DNA from: VXNE01 sp965248075 | Lineage (GTDB): Bacteria; Pseudomonadota; Gammaproteobacteria; Pseudomonadales; Azotimanducaceae | Reading direction: 5' to 3' | Length of the DNA: 64,000 bases | Assembly: GCA_965248075.1 (NCBI GenBank) | Contig: CBDFIL010000002.1 | Location: 930,001-994,000, forward strand | In this document: positions 50,331 to 58,525 of the stretch, in pieces | Layout: every line of letters starts with the position of its first letter | Numbering within the stretch: position 1 is the stretch's first letter | Notes under the pieces: model-generated | What the model saw: only the letters and a program-made list of their open reading frames with translations | The model's database searches: none | What the model was told of the DNA's origin: nothing | Translations under genes and position numbers: made by a program

Positions 50331-51514
50331 GCCGCGATCTCGCGTTCCGCCGTGTCCTTCAGCGCCAGGTAGTCCTCGCCGCGCTCTCGCGCGATGCGGA
50401 GCACGTCGTCGTGTTCGATCTTCCAGCGGCGGCGTCCGTCCGGCAGCGTCGCCACCTTGACGTGCAGCTCGCCGACGGACGTGGGCACGGCGTGGACCTC
50501 CCGGGGCAGCATCCACTTCTGCACATCGTGAAAGCGCACGCCGATGGTCGTGGAGTCGCGCACCAGGCGTTCGACGATGGCCGGCAGGTTGTCCGGATGC
50601 GTCAGGACCGAGACGCGGTTGGCGGGGCGGGACTTCTTCATCAGGCCGGGCGTGACCATGACGTCCCGGGCGCCGGCCTCGAAGAGCCCCTCGATGAGCG
50701 GCTGAAAGGCCTCCGGGCTCATGTCGTCGACGTTGCACTCGACTTCGACGTTGGTTTCCACTTCGTAGGGCAGCGCTTCCGCAACTTGCTCCACCACTCC
50801 GAGCATCACCCGCAGCACGTTGGGGATCTCGAAGTCCTTCTGGCCGATGCCGTAGCCGACCCGCGTACTCGTGAAGCGTGCCGGCTCCTCGAAGGCGTCA
50901 ACGGAGCAGGCGAGAATGGCCGCACCGGTCGGGGTGGTGGTTTCCGCCTGCACACGTCCGTAGCTGCACGGGACGCCCTGCAGCAGCGCGGCGGTGGCCG
51001 GCGCCGGGACCGGCATCCGGCCGTGCGCGCACCGCACCATGCCGCCGCCGACTTCCACGGGCCGTGCCCATGCCCGTGCCACCTCGAGGTACTCCAGCGC
51101 GAGCGCCGCGGCGACGATGTCCACGATGGCGTCGGTGGCGCCGACTTCGTGGAAGTGCACCTCTTCGATGCCGATGCCGTGCACGCCCGCCTCCGCTTCC
51201 GCCAACGCTGCGAAGATCGCCGTCGCGCGGGCCTCGACCCGTGCGGCGTAGCCCGACTCCGCAATGATGTCCACGATGTGCGCGAGGCGACGGTGGGGCT
51301 GCGGCGCGTCCTCCCGCATCCGCACCGTGGCCTGGATGCCCGTGATCCCCATCTTGCGCCCTGGCGCGAGCTCCAGTTCGAACTCGGCAGCCAGCGACAG
51401 CCGGGCCAGTTCGCCGCGCAGATAGTCGCCCGGGACACCGAGGTCCACCATCGCCCCGATGTGCATGTCGCCGGAGATTCCGCTGAAGCAGTCGTACAGC
51501 AATGCGTTGGCCAT
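50315..51514 (-). CDS. larC: Nickel insertion protein LarC
   Basis: 399 residues in one uninterrupted frame, whereas Lactiplantibacillus makes it by a programmed shift between two frames. It inserts nickel into the bis-thiocarboxylate mononucleotide using CTP. Conserved parts are LLYDCFSGISGDMHIGAMVDLG, VHFHEVGATDAIVDIV with metal-site His, TTPTGAA and the C-terminal VECNVDDMSPEAF. It heads the larC-larB-larE series. No lactate racemase (larA) is in the window. Confidence 0.95.
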   Translation of the reverse strand: MANALLYDCFSGISGDMHIGAMVDLGVPGDYLRGELARLSLAAEFELELAPGRKMGITGIQATVRMREDAPQPHRRLAHIVDIIAESGYAARVEARATAIFAALAEAEAGVHGIGIEEVHFHEVGATDAIVDIVAAALALEYLEVARAWARPVEVGGGMVRCAHGRMPVPAPATAALLQGVPCSYGRVQAETTTPTGAAILACSVDAFEEPARFTSTRVGYGIGQKDFEIPNVLRVMLGVVEQVAEALPYEVETNVEVECNVDDMSPEAFQPLIEGLFEAGARDVMVTPGLMKKSRPANRVSVLTHPDNLPAIVERLVRDSTTIGVRFHDVQKWMLPREVHAVPTSVGELHVKVATLPDGRRRWKIEHDDVLRIARERGEDYLALKDTAEREIAAWMND

Positions 51515-51629
51515 GCCGCGATGTTAACTGAACGCCCGGGGTGCGCGTGCCGAATGGAGCCGGGCTCACGCGCGTGGATGGCATCATGGGAATGTCGGCA
51601 AGAGCCCGGGAGGGTGAGGCGCGAACGTG

Positions 51630-52860
51630 ATGTGGGCCTGCAAACGGCTCGACCTGTGCTGGGCGGACTGGGCCCTTGCGCTGCGCTGTTGTGGCGCGCC
51701 ACCGGCGTGGTCGGCCACCGCGGAGCGCATCGCGCGCCTGTGGTCGCCGGCGGGCGACGCGCTCGTCTGTCTTGGCGTGCGGTCGGCCTTCGACCTCTAT
51801 CTGCGCACCCGTCGCTGGAAGCCGGGGGACGAGATCGTCTTCTCGGCGCTGACCGTGCCGGACATGCCGGAGATCGCCAGGCGGCACGGCCTGCGCGCAG
51901 TGCCCCTCGACGTCGATCCCGCAACGGCCGTCTGGCGCCCCGAGGATCTCGAGAAAGCGATCGGGCCCCGCACCCGAGCGCTGGTGCTCGCCCACCTCTT
52001 CGGTACGGCGCGCGGATGTGACCGGTGCGCTGGAAGTTGCGCGAGCGCGCGACGTCGCCGTCATCGAGGACTGCGCCCAAGCCTACGCGGGCCCCGGCTG
52101 GAGCGGGCATCGGGACACCGACCTCGCGCTCTTCTCCTTCGGCTCGATGAAGACCGCGACCGCCCTCGGGGGCGCCCTCGTGCGCGTACGGGAACCTTCC
52201 ATCCGCGCGGAAATGGCACGCCTGCTCGCCTGCGATCCCGTGCAGCCGACCGCGGAGTTCTGCCGCCGTGTGCTGATGGCGGGCGTCCAGAAGTTGGCCA
52301 GCGGCCCGCGGGCGTTCGGCGTGCTGACGGCGCTGCTGGAAGCCCTGCCGCTCGATCGTGAGCAACTGCTGCACGGCCTCACGCGCAATTTGCCGGGTGC
52401 GCTGTCCCTGGCAAGCCTGCGACGGCGCCCCTGCGCGGCGCTGTTGGCCCTGCTCGAACGGCGACTCTCGCAGGGAGACGGTCCGGTGGCGCGCCGCGCC
52501 GCGGCCGGCCAGGCGCTGTTCGCCGCGCTCGGCGAAGACGTGGCGCTGCCCACCCGCGGCGCCGATCCCCCACGGCTACTGGATGGTGCCGGTGCTGGCG
52601 CGCGATGTGGAGGCGCTGAAGAGGGTGTTGCGCGGCGCCGGTTTCGATGCCATGTCGGCACGTCTGAAGGCGGTCCGCACCGCGAACTGCCCCGCTCCCG
52701 GAGCGGACGCGCTGCAGGACGCCGTCTATCTCCCGTTCGACCCGGACATGCCGCCACGGGAGCTTGAGCGACTCGGTGCCCTGGTGACGCGGTTCTTCGC
52801 GGCGGAGGCGGCGGCGCTGGAGGGGCGGGCCGGACCGCGTTGGCGGCCGAGTGACGGCCG
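51630..52860 (+). pseudogene. DegT/DnrJ/EryC1/StrS-type aminotransferase, two frameshifts
   Basis: The protein reads in three frames in turn. RSAFDLYLRTRRWKPGDEIVFSALTVPDM ... LVLAHLFGT runs up to about 52008. VTGALEVARARDVAVIEDCAQAYAG ... LFSFGSMKTATALGGALV (PLP Lys) runs to about 52567. GYWMVPVLARDVEALKRVL ... runs to about 52860. Each change is a +1, one of them in a run of five C at 52567-52571. No stop codon is found in the last frame near the expected end, so the 3' limit is approximate. Either a decaying gene or assembly indels. Confidence 0.7.
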
Positions 52861-52931
52861 GAGTCTGTTAGCCTCGATCCTGCGAGGGGTGACGGGCGTC
52901 GACGTCGCTCCGCATGGGAGGAAGCAGACAG

Positions 52932-53555
52932 ATGACGTCGCCCGAGTTTCCAACCGGTTTCTTCGACCGGATCGACACGCAGCCGGACGGCGAGTTCTAT
53001 CGCCAGCCGCGCTTGGTGCAGCACATCGATCAGGTGACGGTCGACGCGCTCACCGAGTGGTACGGGGAGTTCCTGTTCGAGGGAGCGGACGTGCTCGACC
53101 TGATGTCGTCGTGGGTCTCGCACTATCCGCGGGAGCTGAGCCTCGGCCGCGTCGCCGGTCTTGGCATGAACACGGAGGAACTCGCCGCCAATCCCCGCCT
53201 GACGGAACACTGCGTGCACGACCTGAACGCCGAGCCCGACCTGCCGTACGCGGCCGGCGCGTTCGACCGGGCGACCATCGCCGTGTCGATCCAGTACCTG
53301 GTGCGCCCGGTGGAGACCCTGCGCTCGACCGCACAGGTGCTGCGGTCTGGCGGACGGCTGTCCGTCGCCATGTCGCACCGGATGTTCCCGACCAAGGCCA
53401 TCCGGGCGTTCCATCAACTGCCGCCTGGGGAGCGCGTCAGGCTGGTCGGGGCATATCTGGACCAGGCCGGATTCGACGAGGTCGACTTCGTGGATCGCTC
53501 GCCGCCCACGGGCGATCCGCTGTGGATCGTGAGTGGCGCCGTCCCCGAGGCCTGA
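52932..53555 (+). CDS. SAM-dependent methyltransferase (class I-like)
   Basis: 207 residues starting at ATG 52932 with GAGGAAGCAGAC upstream. The pattern LFEGADVLDLMSSWVSHYP (motif I-like, but without a clear GxGxG), VAGLGMNTEEL, VHDLNAEPDLPYAAGAFDRATIAVSIQYLVRP (post-I/II) and VLRSGGRLSVAMSHRMFP fits SAM methyltransferases. The weak glycine motif means SAM binding should be checked. Substrate unknown. It follows the frameshifted aminotransferase. Confidence 0.7.
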   Translation: MTSPEFPTGFFDRIDTQPDGEFYRQPRLVQHIDQVTVDALTEWYGEFLFEGADVLDLMSSWVSHYPRELSLGRVAGLGMNTEELAANPRLTEHCVHDLNAEPDLPYAAGAFDRATIAVSIQYLVRPVETLRSTAQVLRSGGRLSVAMSHRMFPTKAIRAFHQLPPGERVRLVGAYLDQAGFDEVDFVDRSPPTGDPLWIVSGAVPEA

Positions 53556-53577
53556 GCGCCGGCGTCCTCGGAGCCGG

Positions 53578-54135
53578 CTAGCCCGCGGCGTTGAAGAAGC
53601 GGGATACGAATGGGTGTTGCGCGATCCCTTCGGCATCGGCGAACGCGCGGAGGCGGCTCCAGTCGACTTCACTCCCGGTCCGCTTCGAAACGGCAAAAGC
53701 CTGCTCCAGCGCCTCGCTGTCGTCCCAATGGCCGCAAGCTGCCAAGCGGTCCATCAAGCAGTGTGTGGGGGTGATAACGCGCAGCCAGTTGGTCCCCGTG
53801 TGCAGTTCGATGCACTCGGACATGGGGACAGTCACGCGGCCGAAGGCGAGCGGTGCTGCGGGGAACTCGAGGTACCACGACACGCGAGGGTGTGTGAAAA
53901 CGCTCTGGCGAGGGTCGCGCTCACGTGCGAAACCCAGCCTGCTGAGTACGACGTCGATCTCAGCAATCGGGTACGCCGTCACGAAGTCGAGATCGTCCGA
54001 GCGGTAGCCGCCGTCTGAATGGATCTCGACAGCGGCACCCCCTCCGAGCACCGCCGTGATGCCCGCATCGGCGAGCTCGGCATGCACCAGGGACGCGAAC
54101 TCCAGCAGTGACATGTTGTCACGTACCTGTCGCAT
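53578..54135 (-). CDS. Nucleotidyltransferase-superfamily protein (AbiEii/DUF6036-like)
   Basis: 185 residues. An N-terminal minimal nucleotidyltransferase pattern is visible, ITAVLGGGAAVEIHSDGGYRSDDLDFVTAYP: a Gly-Gly turn, then the DxD metal pair preceded by Arg-Ser. Ordered residues TPTHCLMDRLAACGHWDD and an all-helical C-terminus follow. AbiEii-type toxins and DUF6036 proteins share this layout. A one-base gap separates it from the upstream winged-helix gene, so the two form an operon. Start choice ATG 54135 or 54114. Toxin function is inferred only. Confidence 0.65.
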   Translation of the reverse strand: MRQVRDNMSLLEFASLVHAELADAGITAVLGGGAAVEIHSDGGYRSDDLDFVTAYPIAEIDVVLSRLGFARERDPRQSVFTHPRVSWYLEFPAAPLAFGRVTVPMSECIELHTGTNWLRVITPTHCLMDRLAACGHWDDSEALEQAFAVSKRTGSEVDWSRLRAFADAEGIAQHPFVSRFFNAAG

Positions 54136-54136
54136 C

Positions 54137-54487
54137 TCATGTCTTCCCCTGCCGCCGCGGCCGCCGGCGTGCGGTGTACCTCGATCGGCGCGTTTCGTCG
54201 GGGATCATCGCGAGCATCTCGAGCAGAAAGTGGTCCAACGCGTCCGCGACCGGGCCCCGGCCCCAGTAGTAGAAGCGTGTGTTGCCTTCCATCCTGCTGA
54301 CGAGCAGCCCGATGCTCTCGAACTTGCGCAGTTGTCGCTGTACGGGAGCCAATGCGTGGTCGTGGACACGAGCGATCTCGGCGGCATAGCCGCGCCGGCA
54401 CGCGGCGATGTGCATGAGCGAGTGGTATGCGGCGACGCTGCCGAACAGGTGGCGCAATGGCTCCTCGGAGATCTCCACGAGGGGCAT
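54137..54487 (-). CDS. Winged helix-turn-helix regulator (ArsR/MarR-like) paired with nucleotidyltransferase
   Basis: 116 residues. The helices AAYHSLMHIAACRRGYAAEIARVHDHALAPVQRQLRKFESIGLLVSRMEGNTRFYYWG are a winged HTH with recognition helix near APVQRQLRKFESIG and a wing ending RFYYWG. A basic tail (RRSRYTARRRPRRQGK) follows. A strong ribosome site GAGGTGAT sits five bases before the ATG. It precedes the nucleotidyltransferase gene directly, suggesting regulator/antitoxin plus enzyme. Confidence 0.7.
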   Translation of the reverse strand: MPLVEISEEPLRHLFGSVAAYHSLMHIAACRRGYAAEIARVHDHALAPVQRQLRKFESIGLLVSRMEGNTRFYYWGRGPVADALDHFLLEMLAMIPDETRRSRYTARRRPRRQGKT

Positions 54488-54505
54488 TAATCACCTCAAT
54501 AAGGG

Positions 54506-54538
54506 GTTGTACAACATCAAAAGAGGGTAGCATGTCAA
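54506..54538 (-). promoter_or_regulatory. Promoter/operator region of the wHTH-nucleotidyltransferase pair
   Basis: On the minus strand a perfect TTGACA (54533-54538) is followed 17 bases later by a perfect 10-bp palindrome GTTGTACAAC (54506-54515) overlapping the -10 position. That is a plausible autoregulatory operator. The segment is noticeably more AT-rich than its surroundings. Confidence 0.5.
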
Positions 54539-54599
54539 AAGCGGTCTTTCATGGCGCTGCCGTCAGTCCAGATCATTGACTGGCACGGTGCGTGCCCAC

Positions 54600-55060
54600 A
54601 AGAGACACTTCGTCTCCTCAAGGCCGGGGCCCCGCTCGGGTGTTACGAGTGGTGCCTCACCGATCTATTCGATCCCGAGAACCGCCGGCACGTCGAACTC
54701 AAGCACGACATCGAGTTGGGCGGGGGCGTTCAGGATCTGTACACCACGGGGCAGGTGGACGACGCTTTGCGGCGCGCCGGCTTCGAGATCGTCGAGAGTC
54801 GCGACCTGGCCACCCAGGCACGCCCCGGCATCCCGTGGTTCCAGCCCCTCGTGGGCTCCGGATGGTCCTTCGCCAGCTTCCGCAGTTCCACGGCCGGACG
54901 CGTGGTGACACACGGGTGGTCCCCCGCGGTACCGTGCACGTGTCGAGGATCCTGAATCTCGGGGCGGCCGCGCTGGCGGAGGCGGGCCGACTGGGCATCT
55001 TCACGCCCATGTATTTCGTGCACGCGCAAGCCGCAATAGCCGCAGGGGCCTGGGGCCTGT
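54600..55060 (+). pseudogene. C-terminal remnant of a sterol C-24 methyltransferase-like gene
   Basis: From about 54600 the frame reads LLKAGAPLGCYEWCLTDLFDP, VELKHDIELGGGVQDLYTTGQVDDALRRAGFEIVESRDLA and IPWFQPLVGSGWSFASFRSS. After a frameshift near 54915 it continues RGTVHVSRILNLGAAALAEAGRLGIFTPMYFVHAQA. This order resembles the post-SAM part and sterol-methyltransferase C-terminal domain. The N-terminal SAM-binding half is absent; upstream sequence belongs to the wHTH promoter. Non-functional. Confidence 0.65.
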
Positions 55061-55072
55061 GCGCTTGTAGAG

Positions 55073-55088
55073 CTGTATTCATATACAG
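55073..55088 (+). promoter_or_regulatory. LexA (SOS) box upstream of dinB
   Basis: CTGTATTCATATACAG, a perfect CTGT-N8-ACAG match to the gammaproteobacterial LexA operator, 12 bases before the dinB GTG start. DNA-damage induction of dinB is expected. Confidence 0.85.
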
Positions 55089-55100
55089 TATCGTGTCGTC

Positions 55101-56378
55101 GTGAACACGCCGCCTTCCTGGCCGCGCATCGTCGCGCACGCGGACATGGACGCCTTCTACGCGTCCGTCGAACAGCTCGACCACCCGGAACTCCGGGGCC
55201 GTCCCGTGCTGGTGGGGCCGGAGAGCGACCGCGGGGTGGTGCTGACGGCGAGCTACGAGGCGCGCCCGTACGGAGTGGGCAGCGCCATGCCGGTGTCGCA
55301 GGCGCGGCGCCTCTGTCCCGACGCCGTCATGGCGCCGCCCCGCTTCGAGCGTTACGAGGAGATCTCCGCGGCCATCATGGACGTGTTCGCGGACTTCTCC
55401 CCGTGCGTCGAGCCGATCGGCCTCGACGAGGCGTTCATCGATCTGTCGGGCGCCGAGGGCATCTTCGGTGGACCGGAGCGCATGGCGCGGCGCATCAAGG
55501 ACGCGGTCCTCGAAGCCACCGGCCTGACCGCCAGCGTCGGCATCTCGGGCACCAAGTACGTCGCCAAGGCCGCCAGCAGCTATGCGAAGCCCGACGGGCT
55601 GACGGTGGTGCCCCCCGCGTCCGCGAAGGCATGGCTCGCCCCGCAACCGGTCTCGCGGCTGTACGGAGCCGGGCCGCGGACGGTACCGAAACTCGCCGCG
55701 CTGGGGCTTCGCACCATCGGCGACGTGGCGCGCCGCGACCCCCGCGAACTCGAGCGCCGGCTCGGTCGCATGGGCACGCGGTTCGCCGCGCTCGCCAACG
55801 GCCAGGATCCACGCCGGGTGGAGGGCAGTCGCGTGTCCCGCAGCGTCGGCTCGGATCGCACGCTGCTCAAGGATGTCTCGGGGCGAGACGCCATCCTCCC
55901 GTACCTGCGCGATGCCGCCGACCGGATCGGCCAGCGCCTGCGCCGCAAGCGTGTCGCCGCCCGCGGGGTGCGGGTCAAGCTCAAGACCGCGCGCTTCGAA
56001 CTGCTGACACGGCAGCGGCTGCTCGCACAGGGGACGGATACCGCCAACGTGCTCTTCGAGACGGCCGTCGGGCTGCTCGACGCCTTCGACTGCCAGGGTC
56101 CGTTTCGCCTGGTCGGGATGGCCGCGTATGACCTCGCGCCAGCCGGAGCGTCGGAGCAACTGCAGCTCTTCGACAGGCACGGGCGCGTGCGCCGGCTCGA
56201 ACGCACGGTAGACGACCTGATCCGTCGCTTCGGACGGGACACCGTGCTCCGCGCCCGCGACCTCGGACGGCGCCGGACGGTGGCGTCACGAGGCATGAGT
56301 CCGACCCTCGACTTCCTGGGAGACGACTCCCGGGAGACCCGGGAGAGAGCGCCGGGAGAAAGCACCCGCGCCGTCTGA
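55101..56378 (+). CDS. dinB: DNA polymerase IV (Y family)
   Basis: 425 residues, translesion polymerase. Catalytic carboxylates lie in ADMDAFYASVEQ (near residue 14) and PIGLDEAFIDLSG. VLTASYEARPYGV and the helix-hairpin-helix VSRLYGAGPRTVPKLAALGL are present, as is the little-finger domain. A beta-clamp binding motif, EQLQLF, lies near residue 350. It is longer than E. coli DinB because of a C-terminal tail. The start is GTG 55101 with little Shine-Dalgarno, just after a LexA box. Confidence 0.95.
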   Translation: MNTPPSWPRIVAHADMDAFYASVEQLDHPELRGRPVLVGPESDRGVVLTASYEARPYGVGSAMPVSQARRLCPDAVMAPPRFERYEEISAAIMDVFADFSPCVEPIGLDEAFIDLSGAEGIFGGPERMARRIKDAVLEATGLTASVGISGTKYVAKAASSYAKPDGLTVVPPASAKAWLAPQPVSRLYGAGPRTVPKLAALGLRTIGDVARRDPRELERRLGRMGTRFAALANGQDPRRVEGSRVSRSVGSDRTLLKDVSGRDAILPYLRDAADRIGQRLRRKRVAARGVRVKLKTARFELLTRQRLLAQGTDTANVLFETAVGLLDAFDCQGPFRLVGMAAYDLAPAGASEQLQLFDRHGRVRRLERTVDDLIRRFGRDTVLRARDLGRRRTVASRGMSPTLDFLGDDSRETRERAPGESTRAV

Positions 56379-56428
56379 CGCGGTGGGCCATCCCCTGTAG
56401 AATCCCCGCCCGATCAGGAGGATTCGCA

Positions 56429-58396
56429 ATGAGAGCAACCCTGGCATTAGCCTGCGTGGTGGCCTGCGTGGCCGGGCACGCCACGCGTGTCGACAACTTC
56501 ACGCTGCTCGACCACCGGGGCGACGCGCACGAACTGCACTACTACTCCGACGCGAGCGCCATCGTGCTGATCGTGCAGGGCAACGGCTGCCCGATCGTAC
56601 GCAACGCGCTGCCGGACTACCGGGCGGTCAGCGATGCGTACGCGAAGCGCGGCGTACGGTTCCTGATGATCAACTCCAACCTGCAGGACGGCCGCGAGTC
56701 CATCGCCCGCGAAGCCGACGAGTGGAACATCCCGTACCCGATCCTGGTCGACGAGACGCAACTGGTCGGTGAGTCCCTCGGACTCACGCGCACCGCCGAA
56801 GTGCTCGTGATCGATCCCGACGGCTGGGACCTGGTCTACCGCGGCGCCGTCAACGACCGCCTGACCTACGAACGACAGAAGGCGGCCGCCTCCGAACACT
56901 ACCTGCGCGACGCCCTCGACGCCGTGCTCGCCGGCGAGGTCGCCGCCATCGAGGACCAGGGCGCGAAAGGCTGCCTCATCAACCTGCCGGGAACCCAGGC
57001 CGATCACAGCCAGATCTCCTACAGCGCCACGATCGCGCCGCTCCTCAAGGAGAACTGCACGGAATGTCATCGCCAGGGCGGCATCGCGCCGTGGGCGATG
57101 ACGGAGTACGCCATGGTGCGAGGATTCGCACCGATGATCCGCGAGGTCCTCCGCACGAAGCGCATGCCGCCGTGGCACGCGGATCCGCATGTCGGTACGT
57201 GGCGGAACGATCGCAGCCTCTCGGTTGCGGAGCGCCAGACGCTGGTGCACTGGATCGAGGCCGGCGCGCCACGCGGCACGGGGCCCGATCCGCTCATCGA
57301 CGCGGTCCCGCCGGCCCCGGAGTGGCCGCTCGGCGAACCGGACCTGATCGTGGACCTTCCTCCGTTCGAAGTCGCGGCGTCCGGCGTGATCGAATACAAG
57401 TTCCCGGTGGTCGGGAATCCGCTCGACCGCGACGTCTGGGTGCGCGCCATGGCCATCGACCCGGGCGTCACCGAAGTGGTGCACCACGTCCTCGTCGGGA
57501 CCACGGATGCGGGCCGCGAGGTGAAGTACTCCGACGAAAGCCTGATGAACAACTACCTCGGCGGTTACGCACCGGGATCCGGGCCGCAGGTCATGCCGGA
57601 AGGCACGGGCGTGTTCATCCCCAGGGGCGGCGCGTTCCTGTTCCAGTTGCACTACACGCCATACGGCAAGAAGGTCATTGATCGGTCGCGTATGGCTCTG
57701 TACTTCCACGACGAGCCGCCGGCCAATTTCCTGCGCCACAGTGTGGCCATCAACCCGATCATCCGGATTCCGGCGCACGCGCGGGACCACCGCGAGTCCG
57801 CCTACTTCGAGTTCCACCGCGACGCCGTGCTCTACCAGGTGCTGCCGCACTCGCACTACCGGGGCCGGAGTTCGACGTTCGCGCTGCAGTATCCGGACGG
57901 GGAGCGGGAGCTGATCCTGTCGGTGCCGAACTACGATTTCAACTGGCAGCGTGGCTACGAGTTCGTGGAGCCGAGACGCCTGCCGGCCGGCACGCGGCTG
58001 CTGCACACGACGGTCTACGACAACTCCGTGCAGAACCCGGCCAATCCCGATCCGGGCCGCGACGTTCCGTGGGGACTGCAGTCCCACGACGAGATGTTGT
58101 ACGGAGACTTCGTCTTCAGTTGGGTGGACGAAAGCTCCGATCGCCCCATCCACGACCCGGACCATACCGAAGCCGTGCAGTGGGTCGGTTTCATGGACCG
58201 GGACGGCAACGGCAGCGTGCACCCGGACGAAGTTCCGCCGTCCCTGAGGGAAGGACTCGAGAAGGCCATCGTCCAGGGTGACGCCAACGCGGACGGCGAG
58301 GTGAATGCCGACGAGTACCTGGCCGTGGCCCGTGCGCAGGCCCGCGCCCGACAGTCGGCCAGCGCAGCCGCCGAGACGCCCTCGGCGGGGGAGTAA
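56429..58396 (+). CDS. Exported redoxin / cytochrome c / copper-monooxygenase-like multidomain protein
   Basis: 655 residues with a cleavable N-terminal signal. The order is: a thioredoxin-fold redoxin domain (QGNGCPIVRNALPDY, one Cys at residue 54, no CxxC); a heme c site CTECH at residues 210-214; and a copper type II ascorbate-dependent monooxygenase-like region with His ligands in VVHHVLVG (about 352), FQLHYTPYG and PHSHYRGRS (about 473). Two EF-hand-like loops follow, DRDGNGSVHPDE (about 590) and DANADGEVNADE (about 618). It is probably periplasmic and redox active; substrate unknown. AGGAGG lies before the ATG. Confidence 0.8.
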   Translation: MRATLALACVVACVAGHATRVDNFTLLDHRGDAHELHYYSDASAIVLIVQGNGCPIVRNALPDYRAVSDAYAKRGVRFLMINSNLQDGRESIAREADEWNIPYPILVDETQLVGESLGLTRTAEVLVIDPDGWDLVYRGAVNDRLTYERQKAAASEHYLRDALDAVLAGEVAAIEDQGAKGCLINLPGTQADHSQISYSATIAPLLKENCTECHRQGGIAPWAMTEYAMVRGFAPMIREVLRTKRMPPWHADPHVGTWRNDRSLSVAERQTLVHWIEAGAPRGTGPDPLIDAVPPAPEWPLGEPDLIVDLPPFEVAASGVIEYKFPVVGNPLDRDVWVRAMAIDPGVTEVVHHVLVGTTDAGREVKYSDESLMNNYLGGYAPGSGPQVMPEGTGVFIPRGGAFLFQLHYTPYGKKVIDRSRMALYFHDEPPANFLRHSVAINPIIRIPAHARDHRESAYFEFHRDAVLYQVLPHSHYRGRSSTFALQYPDGERELILSVPNYDFNWQRGYEFVEPRRLPAGTRLLHTTVYDNSVQNPANPDPGRDVPWGLQSHDEMLYGDFVFSWVDESSDRPIHDPDHTEAVQWVGFMDRDGNGSVHPDEVPPSLREGLEKAIVQGDANADGEVNADEYLAVARAQARARQSASAAAETPSAGE

Positions 58397-58525
58397 CACG
58401 CTCCAGCCCGGGCAAAGTTCCCGAGCCCAGGTGGAGCGCGGGCGGCAAGGGCGGCCGCTGATGCCCGGGACAGTCGCCGTGCAAGGGAAGTGGGCGAGGG
58501 CACTAGCCCGGAGCGAGACTGACCC

